A program made the translations under genes and the position numbers. The notes below the pieces were generated by a model. That model was not told where the DNA came from. It ran no database searches and saw only the letters and a program-made list of their open reading frames with translations. From JAZLIC01 sp045617225 (lineage in GTDB: Bacteria; Bacillota; Clostridia; Monoglobales; Monoglobaceae), in NCBI GenBank assembly GCA_045617225.1, contig JAZLIC010000111.1:1-26316 (forward strand): a stretch of DNA of 26,316 nucleotides. The letters run 5' to 3'. Each line of letters begins with the position of its first letter. The stretch's first letter is position 1. Below are positions 14,517 through 22,991 of this stretch, one piece after another.

Positions 14517-17500
14517 ATGAAAAGATTTCTTACATGTTTATTGGCAATTAGTATGGTGTTGACATCAGTATCAACCATAGCTTTTGCCGAGGACGAAACA
14601 CTTGATACAGAAGTTTTGGCAGATAGCCCTGCACTTGCAAGAACTCATGAATACGAGGGTACAGTATATGATGATGCGGTACAGCTTTTATCTGCACTTA
14701 AAATTATGGAAGGAAACGAAGATGGCGATTTTGCACCAAATGCTACGTTGACACGTGCGGAGATGAGTGCGCTTGCAATCCGTTTTCTTGGTATGGGTTC
14801 TGTAAGCTCCGGAATTGAAAGTGTAAGCTACAATGATGTTGCCGATGATTTTTGGGGCAAGTCATACATTGATATGGCAACCGCTCTTGAACTTGTAAAT
14901 GGCAATGGCGACGGTACTTTCAATCCTGAGGGTGAGGTTACTGCCGAGGAGGCTATTAAAATTATTGTTTGTGCTCTTGGCTATGAAGCCAAGGCGGCAG
15001 AACGTGGCGGTTGGCCTATGGGTTATTTAAGGGTTGCAACCGAGCTTGAGCTTATGGACGGAATAAGCTTCCCGAATGGTTATAGCACAGCTATACCTCG
15101 TTGGAAGACGGCAATCCTTCTTTTCAACGCATTAGATGCAAATCTTATGGAAAAGAAGGTATACGGCGACGACGGTTTCTTTGCGGTAAATGAGAACGCA
15201 ACTGCTCTCAGCGAATATCACAGAATTGCAAAGGATGAAGGCGTTGTTGAGGCTACATATACCACAGCTTTAAGCGGTCAGAAATTAGACCCTGAGGATG
15301 TGGTTATTGATGGTGTAAAATATACATCAAAGCTTAATATGGAATCCGCAACGGGCTATAAGGTAAAGTTCTACTACACCTTAGATGACAAGCCTGTAAA
15401 GAAAGAGATTGTTGCGTATTTCTTAATCACAGATGACGAGGACCAGACCGTTATTGATTTTGATGATGTTCTTTCTGTTGAGGTATCAAGCTCTTTTGAT
15501 ATCAGCATAACTTATTATCAGAATGGCAAGAGAGAGAAGAAGCTTATTGCTAAAAATCCTAATGTTATGTACAACAGTAAAAGTGAGAGCTTTGCGACAG
15601 GTGCAGACCTTCAAGAATTTTTAAAAAATAATACAAATCAAGGCAGATATGTATATGTAAAGAACAATGACAACAATGTTTTATTTGTAGAGAATTATGA
15701 CGCTTATGTAGTTGCAATGGCAGACGATAATAACAAGCGTATCATTTATAATGTGTACGAAAACGGCGCTGTCAATAATGCTACCCTTGATTTATCCGAT
15801 GATGACGCACCTGACAGAAAGGTATTCGTTTACGGAGAGGACGGTAGCGAGATTGCGCTTACCGATTTATCTGCAAATGATGTAATAATGGTTTATAAGT
15901 CAAGCGATGAAGACTTGATTAAGATTTATCAGGTAAGAAATACCGTTACGGGAATTATAAATCAAAGGGAAATCGTTCCGGACATTGGCGATGAAGAAGA
16001 TACAACACCTACGCCTACACCGGAGCCGACACCGTATTGGGTAGACCCGATTGAAGTTAATATGGACGGCTTCAACCGCACCTCTGCAACCCCCGGTACA
16101 TATGAGGCGTGCAGCGGTTACAAGGGCGAGAAGGTGCAGGACGGCCGTACAATTAAGCTTATATCAACTGCTTTCGGTGCAAGCTCACAAGGCTATTGGG
16201 GCGTTGGTAAGTGGACAAATATGATGAAGACAAGCGGTAGTTGGGGTATGACCGATACTGTAAATGTTAATCCAAATTATAATGACGCAAACCGTCCTGC
16301 TATCCTTGGCGATACAGTATTTAACTTAGACCGTGGCGATGTGCGTTGGGGTAGTGATAACGCAAGCAGTGCTACTGCGGCAGGCTTTGAGGATATATAC
16401 TTTGGCGATGAGATAAATGTTGGTGATACAGTCAGAATTACTGCTTGGGTATATGCGTATAACATCAGAAAGAACCTTCAAGATAAGACAAAGGTGGAGG
16501 ACCAGATAAACGCAGATGTAAACTTCAGAATGTGGCTCACCGACACGAAGACAGAGTACAATCTCAAAGCGGACAACAAGAGATTATCCGTAAATGTTCC
16601 CGCTAAGGCGAATCAATGGACAAAGGTTGTTCTTGAAACAACACTTAAAAGTGATGACCTTGTTGCGCGCAATTTGTATATTGACAACAAGGTTCCGGAC
16701 ACAGAGCCTATGCCGTCGGCTATGTTATTTGCAGGCGTAAAGGTTGAAAGAATGGTTGACCCGGGATACAGAGAGGTAGAGCCTCGTCCTGATGTGCCTA
16801 TTGACTCTACAAACTATGATATTTATATCGAAGATGTAAAGTATGACTCAGTAAATACTTTCCCGACAGGTCTTTTAAAGCTTGGCCAGACTGTAACGCT
16901 TTTGCTTGACAAGTATGGTAAGATTGTAGGCTATAGCGCAAGTGAGGCATTGGCTAACTACGGTTTCCTGATAAATGCAGGTCTTGTGGCAGGTGCATTT
17001 AAGGACACACTTAAACTTAAGATAATGAATACAGACGGTACAGTTACAGTATACGATACCACACCTGAGATAGAGGCGTGGGACGGTGTAAATGTCAGAA
17101 AGATGGCGGCAGGTGATTTGATTACAAATCAACCGGCAGACCCATATAAGACATTCTATGTATGGTCTACTAATAATGCGTCAAACTTTGAGTGCGTAAA
17201 GCGTACATGGCTTGACGAAAAGAATAAGTCCGATGCGGCATCAAGAAAGTTGATTTACTTTGAAACAAACAAGGACGGCAAGGTTGACAAGATTCTTGTT
17301 CCGTCAATGCCGGAGGACCATCCTGATGCAAAAATCAAGATGATTAAGGACTTTGAGTATACAGATGAGAAGAAGGAAACTCTCTTTCATATGTTCTGGC
17401 CTATGTGGCTATTCCATGCAGACCAAAAGACAGCAAGAACAGAGAATAAGTATATGATTGCAAACAGAGGTATCCCATTCTTTGTTATGGATGCACAGGA

Positions 17501-18410
17501 TTATGACGATAAGGATTGTCATTTAGGTACCGCTTGGGGCTGGGACGATAACTATTCAAGAGGTCGTACATGGCACTATGCACAGCTTTATCGCTACCCG
17601 GGCAGCAGAACGGTTGACTTTATCGTTGCAAATCCGGATATGATTGCAAAGAAGAACAACTGGGAAAAGAGAACTAAGTATGTAATTGTAGATAAAGTCT
17701 TAAAGAAGGAAGAAGGATATACCTTAAAGGGTTATGATTTAGGCTCTTACCTTGCAAATCATGATGTAACTTACACCTTTGATGAAGATTTAAGACTTAT
17801 GGAAGACATTTGGGCTACAAGTCCTGAGGCAGACGGCGAAAGACTTACATGGGATAATATCAAAGGTTCCTTAGGTAAAGTTCCGTACAAGGTTGCTTAT
17901 GAAGCACCGGTTATGGGCGGTAAGGAAACACCTTATGTAAACGAAACAAACATCCATCAAGGCGATATTGTAAGGGTATCGGTTGACGGCACACATATTG
18001 AGCTTTTGGAAGTTATGTATCGTATGGATGTAGGCATTCCTTCCGCATACTCACCTGTAAATTATTCAAATTCAGCCGCTATGTATACTAAAAGTGGTAT
18101 GACATACGGTGAGGTTGTAGAGATTAACAGTCGACTTGGCTATATGAAGATAAAAGGCTATTATTGGAACCAACCGTCAGAAGCACCTATTTCTACTGAC
18201 ATTTCCTATGTATCTTCTACCAAAGAGGATAAGGATTTTGTCAGTGAGATAAGCTGTATCTTCTTCCCGAGTGCGGTTATTCGTTATTGGGACCCCGAGA
18301 ATGAGCAGTATCAGGCAGCATCGTTTAATGATATAGAAATCGGTGACCACTTCTTTGCGATAGGTAACCTTGAATATCCGAGCGAGTGTTCGATATTCTA
18401 CAAGAAGTAG
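14517..18410 (+). CDS. Large SLH-domain surface protein with a CBM-like module
   Basis: This 1297-aa exported protein is probably anchored to the cell wall. It has a signal peptide (ending near IAFAED), then an SLH region to about residue 210 with LTRAEMSALAIRFLGM, a second repeat (TAEEAIKIIVCALGY) and a more degenerate third (PRWKTAILLFNAL). An unassigned region (about 225-490) precedes a Pro-Thr linker (TPTPTPEPTP), a module of about 240 residues (508-745) with GDTVRITAWVYAY, and an unassigned C-terminal region of about 540 residues. It is a paralogue of the protein at 22992 along almost its whole length. I start it at ATG 14517; the GTG at 14511 is too close to AAGGGG. No glycosidase active site was recognised; substrate binding or adhesion is inferred. 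Confidence 0.85.
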   Translation: MKRFLTCLLAISMVLTSVSTIAFAEDETLDTEVLADSPALARTHEYEGTVYDDAVQLLSALKIMEGNEDGDFAPNATLTRAEMSALAIRFLGMGSVSSGIESVSYNDVADDFWGKSYIDMATALELVNGNGDGTFNPEGEVTAEEAIKIIVCALGYEAKAAERGGWPMGYLRVATELELMDGISFPNGYSTAIPRWKTAILLFNALDANLMEKKVYGDDGFFAVNENATALSEYHRIAKDEGVVEATYTTALSGQKLDPEDVVIDGVKYTSKLNMESATGYKVKFYYTLDDKPVKKEIVAYFLITDDEDQTVIDFDDVLSVEVSSSFDISITYYQNGKREKKLIAKNPNVMYNSKSESFATGADLQEFLKNNTNQGRYVYVKNNDNNVLFVENYDAYVVAMADDNNKRIIYNVYENGAVNNATLDLSDDDAPDRKVFVYGEDGSEIALTDLSANDVIMVYKSSDEDLIKIYQVRNTVTGIINQREIVPDIGDEEDTTPTPTPEPTPYWVDPIEVNMDGFNRTSATPGTYEACSGYKGEKVQDGRTIKLISTAFGASSQGYWGVGKWTNMMKTSGSWGMTDTVNVNPNYNDANRPAILGDTVFNLDRGDVRWGSDNASSATAAGFEDIYFGDEINVGDTVRITAWVYAYNIRKNLQDKTKVEDQINADVNFRMWLTDTKTEYNLKADNKRLSVNVPAKANQWTKVVLETTLKSDDLVARNLYIDNKVPDTEPMPSAMLFAGVKVERMVDPGYREVEPRPDVPIDSTNYDIYIEDVKYDSVNTFPTGLLKLGQTVTLLLDKYGKIVGYSASEALANYGFLINAGLVAGAFKDTLKLKIMNTDGTVTVYDTTPEIEAWDGVNVRKMAAGDLITNQPADPYKTFYVWSTNNASNFECVKRTWLDEKNKSDAASRKLIYFETNKDGKVDKILVPSMPEDHPDAKIKMIKDFEYTDEKKETLFHMFWPMWLFHADQKTARTENKYMIANRGIPFFVMDAQDYDDKDCHLGTAWGWDDNYSRGRTWHYAQLYRYPGSRTVDFIVANPDMIAKKNNWEKRTKYVIVDKVLKKEEGYTLKGYDLGSYLANHDVTYTFDEDLRLMEDIWATSPEADGERLTWDNIKGSLGKVPYKVAYEAPVMGGKETPYVNETNIHQGDIVRVSVDGTHIELLEVMYRMDVGIPSAYSPVNYSNSAAMYTKSGMTYGEVVEINSRLGYMKIKGYYWNQPSEAPISTDISYVSSTKEDKDFVSEISCIFFPSAVIRYWDPENEQYQAASFNDIEIGDHFFAIGNLEYPSECSIFYKK
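16042..16754 (+). repeat. Shared secreted module, copy A
   Basis: This copy of about 238 residues lies inside the first SLH protein, after the Pro-Thr linker. It begins IEVNMDGFNRTS, contains ILGDTVFNLDRGDVRWGSDN and GDTVRITAWVYAY, and ends LFAGVKVERM. Predicted beta-rich content and the W-rich TAWVY core resemble carbohydrate-binding modules. It shares all these landmarks with copies at 21125, 21871 and (more divergent) 24445. Confidence 0.8.
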
Positions 18411-18438
18411 TGGACTTTAATTAAAAGGAGAGATATTG

Positions 18439-20883
18439 ATGAAGCGATTAATTGCATTTTTAACAATGCTTATAATGCTTTTTACATTGATACCTGCTGC
18501 CGTTATTGCGGAGGAGGAGCCTGCTGCTACACCTCAGCCGGAGCTTGTTACTTCTCTTAAAGTAAACTCCAAGTGGCAGGATTATGATTTAAAGCTTGTG
18601 ATTTTGGAACGTGCGAATTATCAGTTACTTGCAATCGCACGCCCGTTTGCACAGTCTATCGGAGCTGAAATTAAGTGGAATGACGAAAGGCAGGAATTAA
18701 CATTTAAAAGAAATGATAAGGTTGCAACCATTGCAATAGGCAGTGATGTCGGCTATGCAAACGGTGTAGAAAAAAAGCTTGAAACACCGGCACAGTTAAT
18801 TGACGACACTTCGTATGTACCTGTTGAGTTCGTTGGCGATGCCTTAGACTATCATGTTATTGAGCAGGACTACGGCCGTACAATCCGTCTTGTAAAAAAG
18901 ACAGATTTGACCGCACCGTACTATGACAAGCAGGGCATAAAGCCGGGAATGGCAGAGCTTAAGTCTACAGTTCACCGCCCTGTACCGACAGAGTTTGAAA
19001 AATCAAACAGGCTTGATGACCTTTACTATTTTGAAGATTTTGAGTATGTTCCGGAGGAGGAACTTACAAAGGAGATTGTACTTGACGAGTCTAACATCCC
19101 TCACGGCGAAGTAATCTACACCATGGACGACTTTTTAAGCGGTATCCCCGATAATCCGGGTCCGTGGTGCGGTAGATGGAACAAAGTTGATATTGACGAT
19201 GAGGGTGTTGACTTTGATAAGGCACTTGAACTTCAATGTTGGTACAAGCCAACAAACACAGTTGACTGGATTTGTAAGTCAAGCGCCCGTCTTAAAGAAT
19301 ATGTTGACCCGAACGAAAAGTTCTTGATTAGCTTTTGGGCAAGGACAGTCAGCGGCGGTAACATAGATACAGGCCGTGCAAAGTGCTATGTTCATTGTGA
19401 GGAATCTTACATTCCTACTTGGATTAAGTCTTTGTCTCAGACGATAGAGTTTGGTGTTGAGTGGCGTCAGTTCCACTTCCTTATGACAGGCGTAGAGAAC
19501 GCAAACCACTTCGGTATTCAGCCCGGATTTGAAATTCAGACATTCCAGATTGCCGATTGGACAGTAGAGAAGCTCCCTGATGATGCAGATGTATCGGAGC
19601 TTAAAAAGGCAAATGAACTTCCTAACCTTCTTTTGCCGGAACTCTCAAAAGATGCACCGTGGCGTCAGGAAGCACTTGACAGAATTGAAAAAGTTCGTAA
19701 GGGTGACTTTAAGGTAAAGGTAGTAGATAAGAATGGTAACCCTGTTGAAGGCGCAAGCGTAGAATTTGATATGTTTGAGCATGAGTTTGAGATAGGCGCA
19801 GCCCTCGACGGTGACTTCTGGAATCCGGGCAACGGCGGTTATGTACAAGATGATGTAAAGGTCTTGGCACCGCTCTTTAACTCCGTAGGTTGCGGTAACG
19901 GACTTAAAATGAACGAGTTTGTATCCAACCCACAGATTTCAAGGCGTATATTTGATGACTGTGCAAACCTCGGTATCAAGAACTTCAGACTGCACTCCAC
20001 ATGGATGCCTACCTTGACCGACGGTAACGGTGACAGACCGTATACCCTCTTTGGCCCTGACCAGGCAGAAAATATGGATTGGGACACATTCGAGAATTAT
20101 GTTAAGGAACATATAAACCGACTTGTAAAGACCGTACCTGAGGTTGTGGAGTTTGAAGGCTCTAACGAAATGACAAACCGTGTTACTTATGATAAATTCG
20201 GCAGAGAGTATTTGATGGAGGTTTATAAGTGGTGCAAAGAGGTTATGCCTGATTATGTACTCCTTACCCTCTGTGATAACCAGTCCGATAACGAAAAATA
20301 TTGGAAGACGCTTGATATGTTCCAGGAGAACAATATAGACTATGATGTCCTTGCAAATCAGGGACACACTGCGGCAACTACCGTGCGTACAACCCCTACC
20401 GAGCGTACAAATCATATACGCCCGACCGAGAGACTTTTGGTATTTGACAGATACGCATACGAGTATGAGAAAGCTTGCTCTATTTCGGAGTTCTCAACAG
20501 GTGCCCCTGACCAGGAGATGGCGGCGGCAATTGCGAGAGATTCGCTTATAGCATTCTTCTCTCACCCTGCTTGCAGAGCGGTTACATCGTTCTGGCTCAC
20601 CGATGCATATGCAGAAAAGACATCACCGGTACCGCCGGCAGTATGTTATGATGCAAACTTCAACTTAAAGCTTGCCGGTAAGGTATGGGCAGATTTGTTC
20701 TACAATAAATGGTGGACAAAGGATGAAGTTACTGTTACCGATGCAGAAGGTAAGGGACAAATCAGAGGTTATTACGGTGACTATGACCTTACGGTATCTG
20801 TAAACGGGAAAGTCGTAAAGACTCTTATGGCTGCATACCATAGGGGATACGAAAACGAACTTACAATCACATTGGATAACTGA
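18439..20883 (+). CDS. Secreted GH10-like glycoside hydrolase with stalk and CBM-like domains
   Basis: This 814-aa protein has a signal peptide (to about IAEEE). Residues 38-153 form a copper-amine-oxidase N-terminal-type stalk domain (VPVEFVGDALDY). Residues 225-380 resemble CBM4/9/22-type modules (LISFWARTVSGGN). From about 415, RKGDFKVKVVDKNGNPVEGA and HEFEIGAAL match the entry to GH10 catalytic domains, which hydrolyse xylan-type beta-1,4 chains. The predicted acid/base is Glu577 in GSNEM and the nucleophile Glu684 in SISEFS; their 107-residue spacing fits GH10. The context around both is divergent from classic xylanases (usually VNEA and TELD), so substrate may differ. ATG 18439 follows AAAAGGAG by eight bases and lies 28 bases after the SLH gene, suggesting co-transcription. 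Confidence 0.82.
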   Translation: MKRLIAFLTMLIMLFTLIPAAVIAEEEPAATPQPELVTSLKVNSKWQDYDLKLVILERANYQLLAIARPFAQSIGAEIKWNDERQELTFKRNDKVATIAIGSDVGYANGVEKKLETPAQLIDDTSYVPVEFVGDALDYHVIEQDYGRTIRLVKKTDLTAPYYDKQGIKPGMAELKSTVHRPVPTEFEKSNRLDDLYYFEDFEYVPEEELTKEIVLDESNIPHGEVIYTMDDFLSGIPDNPGPWCGRWNKVDIDDEGVDFDKALELQCWYKPTNTVDWICKSSARLKEYVDPNEKFLISFWARTVSGGNIDTGRAKCYVHCEESYIPTWIKSLSQTIEFGVEWRQFHFLMTGVENANHFGIQPGFEIQTFQIADWTVEKLPDDADVSELKKANELPNLLLPELSKDAPWRQEALDRIEKVRKGDFKVKVVDKNGNPVEGASVEFDMFEHEFEIGAALDGDFWNPGNGGYVQDDVKVLAPLFNSVGCGNGLKMNEFVSNPQISRRIFDDCANLGIKNFRLHSTWMPTLTDGNGDRPYTLFGPDQAENMDWDTFENYVKEHINRLVKTVPEVVEFEGSNEMTNRVTYDKFGREYLMEVYKWCKEVMPDYVLLTLCDNQSDNEKYWKTLDMFQENNIDYDVLANQGHTAATTVRTTPTERTNHIRPTERLLVFDRYAYEYEKACSISEFSTGAPDQEMAAAIARDSLIAFFSHPACRAVTSFWLTDAYAEKTSPVPPAVCYDANFNLKLAGKVWADLFYNKWWTKDEVTVTDAEGKGQIRGYYGDYDLTVSVNGKVVKTLMAAYHRGYENELTITLDN

Positions 20884-20998
20884 TGTGACGGTGCAAAGGT
20901 TGTTGGCGCACATTTGTCCGACAAACTTAAATAATCTTACTTAATTTACGCAAAAAAAATAAATTAATCATATTTTAAATCATTAAGGAGGATTTAGA

Positions 20999-22852
20999 AT
21001 GAACAAAACAAAATTGTTTAAAAAAGTTGCAGCAGGATTGCTCTCCGGTATCCTTGCTTGCACAATGTTGCCGACATTTGCGGCGACATCAGAGCTTCAG
21101 ACAGGTGATTGCTGGTCAACACTTTTTGAAGTTAATATGCAGGACTTCACCAAAATAGAAGGCAGTGGCGGTGCCGGTGTTACCGGTAATGTAAAGACCA
21201 CCGCTACCGTAAACGGCGTACAGGTTAAGTTAAACACCTCAGCTCAGGCAGCTTCACTTGCATCAAAATTGTGGTATACCGGTATGTACAGTAATTTTTC
21301 ACTTATTGACCAGGCTATTTATGATGAAATCGGCACCGAGGATGCACCTGAAATCTTAGGCGGCGTAGGCGATAGAATTATGACTGTTCGACGCAAGGAT
21401 GTACAGTACGGTGGCGACTGGGCATCACCTAAGTCAGGTATTTGGATTTCAAATATTTTCCCGGGCGCAACAGTTTATGCCGGCGATAAAATCAAGGTTA
21501 CCGCTTGGGTATATTCTAATGAGGTTGTAGATGAATTTGGTATTACTGAATTCTCCGAAGACCAGACACAACATTTTAACACAAGAATGTGGGTTTGCCG
21601 CTCATGGCAGAGTGTAACCGATACAGGTTACAACAGCGGAGGCGATATGCCTGCAATGACAGTAAATGTTGAAACAACACCGGACAAGTGGACAGAGGTT
21701 ACTCTTGAATACACAATTACCGAGGCAAACAAGAATGCTAATGAGTTATATCTTGATTGCTGCCCTGTTGAACCAAACACTGCTTATCCAAATCAGACAT
21801 ATTTTGCAGGTGCGGTAATTCAGAAGATGACTTCGGCAGGCGGAAGCTACACAGGCGGCTATCAGACAGAGGAAATCTTCTCAACAAATATTGACGGCTT
21901 TGAAAAGACTTCTCCGAGTGCTCCCGGTACTCCGAGAATATCACGCTTGACCGCTGCAAAGGATGTTGACGGTACAGATGTTATCCTTAATATTCAGGCA
22001 CTTCGCGGCTCTTTTATAGAGGGCTTTTACGGTATCGGTACTTGGTCACAGATTATGAAGACAAGGGGCAATTGGTCATTCTCTGACACAACTAATACAA
22101 ACAAGTATTACAATCCGATAGGCGAGCCGAAGCTTTTAGGCGATACTATTATAATGGCAGAGCGTAAGGATGTATGCTACGGCGGTGATAACGGTCACAG
22201 CTCCATCGGTTTTGACCTCTGCGACTGCTACGGTAATCAGTTTATCGAAGTAGGCGATAAAATCAGAATTACCGCTTGGGTATATGGCTATTCTATGATT
22301 AAGAGCTTTGACGACTTCACAGTTCTTGAAGACCAGAATACAGAGTGTGATGTAAGAATGTGGGTTAATGCACCTTGGGAAAGCGACGTTCAGCCCGGCT
22401 ATAATGCAAAAGCTGAGGACAACAGACTTTCACTTCACACCAAGATGAAGGGTAACGAGTGGACAAAGCTTGTGCTTGAATACACTTTGACAGAGGATGA
22501 CTTGCAGGCAGGTCACTTGAGCATTGATAATATGACCGAGCTTGGCAATCCGTATCCGAGAAACTTTGCACTCGGTGCAGTAATGGTAGAGAGAGTTTTG
22601 GAGGATGCAGATCCAATCACAGGTACAATTACCATTGGTGCAGAGGATACAGACGAGAACACAAAGATTATCGTTGTAGGATATGTAGGCGGTGCTCTTA
22701 AAGCTTGTCAGATTATCGATTATGTTGCAGGTCAGAGCGAATACGAGTTTGAGTTTGAGGACTTAGTAGAAGCAGACAGCGTTAAGGCGTATGTTTGGAA
22801 CCTTAACGCAACTGAGCCAATCACAGAGGTTTTGAATATAGTTAAAGACTAA
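20999..22852 (+). CDS. Secreted protein with two CBM-like modules
   Basis: This 617-aa exported protein has a signal peptide (MNKTKLFKK then a hydrophobic core, ending near TFAAT). Two related modules follow at about residues 42-276 and 291-533, joined by a short Gly/Tyr-rich linker (GGSYTGGYQT). The last 80 residues form a small beta domain ending VKAYVWNLNATEPITE, a C-terminal type common in secreted clostridial proteins. There is no SLH domain and no recognisable catalytic centre, so this looks like a soluble or loosely attached binding protein. AAGGAGG precedes ATG. It lies between the GH10-like gene and the second SLH gene. The modules are the same family as in the two SLH neighbours. 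Confidence 0.82.
   Translation: MNKTKLFKKVAAGLLSGILACTMLPTFAATSELQTGDCWSTLFEVNMQDFTKIEGSGGAGVTGNVKTTATVNGVQVKLNTSAQAASLASKLWYTGMYSNFSLIDQAIYDEIGTEDAPEILGGVGDRIMTVRRKDVQYGGDWASPKSGIWISNIFPGATVYAGDKIKVTAWVYSNEVVDEFGITEFSEDQTQHFNTRMWVCRSWQSVTDTGYNSGGDMPAMTVNVETTPDKWTEVTLEYTITEANKNANELYLDCCPVEPNTAYPNQTYFAGAVIQKMTSAGGSYTGGYQTEEIFSTNIDGFEKTSPSAPGTPRISRLTAAKDVDGTDVILNIQALRGSFIEGFYGIGTWSQIMKTRGNWSFSDTTNTNKYYNPIGEPKLLGDTIIMAERKDVCYGGDNGHSSIGFDLCDCYGNQFIEVGDKIRITAWVYGYSMIKSFDDFTVLEDQNTECDVRMWVNAPWESDVQPGYNAKAEDNRLSLHTKMKGNEWTKLVLEYTLTEDDLQAGHLSIDNMTELGNPYPRNFALGAVMVERVLEDADPITGTITIGAEDTDENTKIIVVGYVGGALKACQIIDYVAGQSEYEFEFEDLVEADSVKAYVWNLNATEPITEVLNIVKD
21125..21829 (+). repeat. Shared secreted module, copy B1
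   Basis: This is the first module of the 617-aa protein, about 235 residues. It opens FEVNMQDFTKI, contains ILGGVGDRIMTVRRKDVQYG and GDKIKVTAWVYSN, and ends YFAGAVIQKM. The opening bases GAAGTTAATATG are identical to those of copy A. Confidence 0.8.
21871..22600 (+). repeat. Shared secreted module, copy B2
   Basis: This is the second module of the 617-aa protein, about 243 residues. It opens FSTNIDGFEKTSP, contains LLGDTIIMAERKDVCYGGDN and GDKIRITAWVYGY, and ends FALGAVMVERV. It looks as close to copy A (GIGTWSQIMKTRGNW versus GVGKWTNMMKTSGSW) as to its own neighbour B1. Confidence 0.8.
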
Positions 22853-22887
22853 TTTAAGCCTTTGCGTGATTTTGTAAGATAATTACA

Positions 22888-22926
22888 GGTTGGGGTGCCC
22901 ACCGGAGATAAAACGGCACCCCAACC
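22888..22926. other. GC-rich hairpin between surface-protein genes
   Basis: A 12-bp perfect stem (22888-22899 with 22915-22926) with a 15-base loop lies in the 139-base gap before the second SLH gene. It is much more GC-rich than its surroundings and has no T-run downstream on the plus strand, so it is not a standard terminator for the upstream gene. It may slow polymerase or protect mRNA ends. Confidence 0.6.
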
Positions 22927-22991
22927 CCAAAAAATCAAATAGAATTTTGTTCTGTTCAAATAGATTCAGACAATTAAAGGAGTTAAAAAAT

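Noticed and set aside
16008..16032. Repetitive ACACCTACGCCTACAC-like DNA
   Set aside because: It simply encodes the Pro-Thr linker of the SLH protein and is not an independent repeat element.
19939..20415. Minus-strand open frame of 158 codons inside the GH10-like gene
   Set aside because: It overlaps a strongly supported catalytic domain on the plus strand, has no ribosome binding site that I can see and no recognisable protein features.
22947..22974. TTGTTC and GACAAT with 16-base spacing before the second SLH gene
   Set aside because: The -10-like element is nearly adjacent to the ribosome binding site, leaving no room for a normal transcript start.
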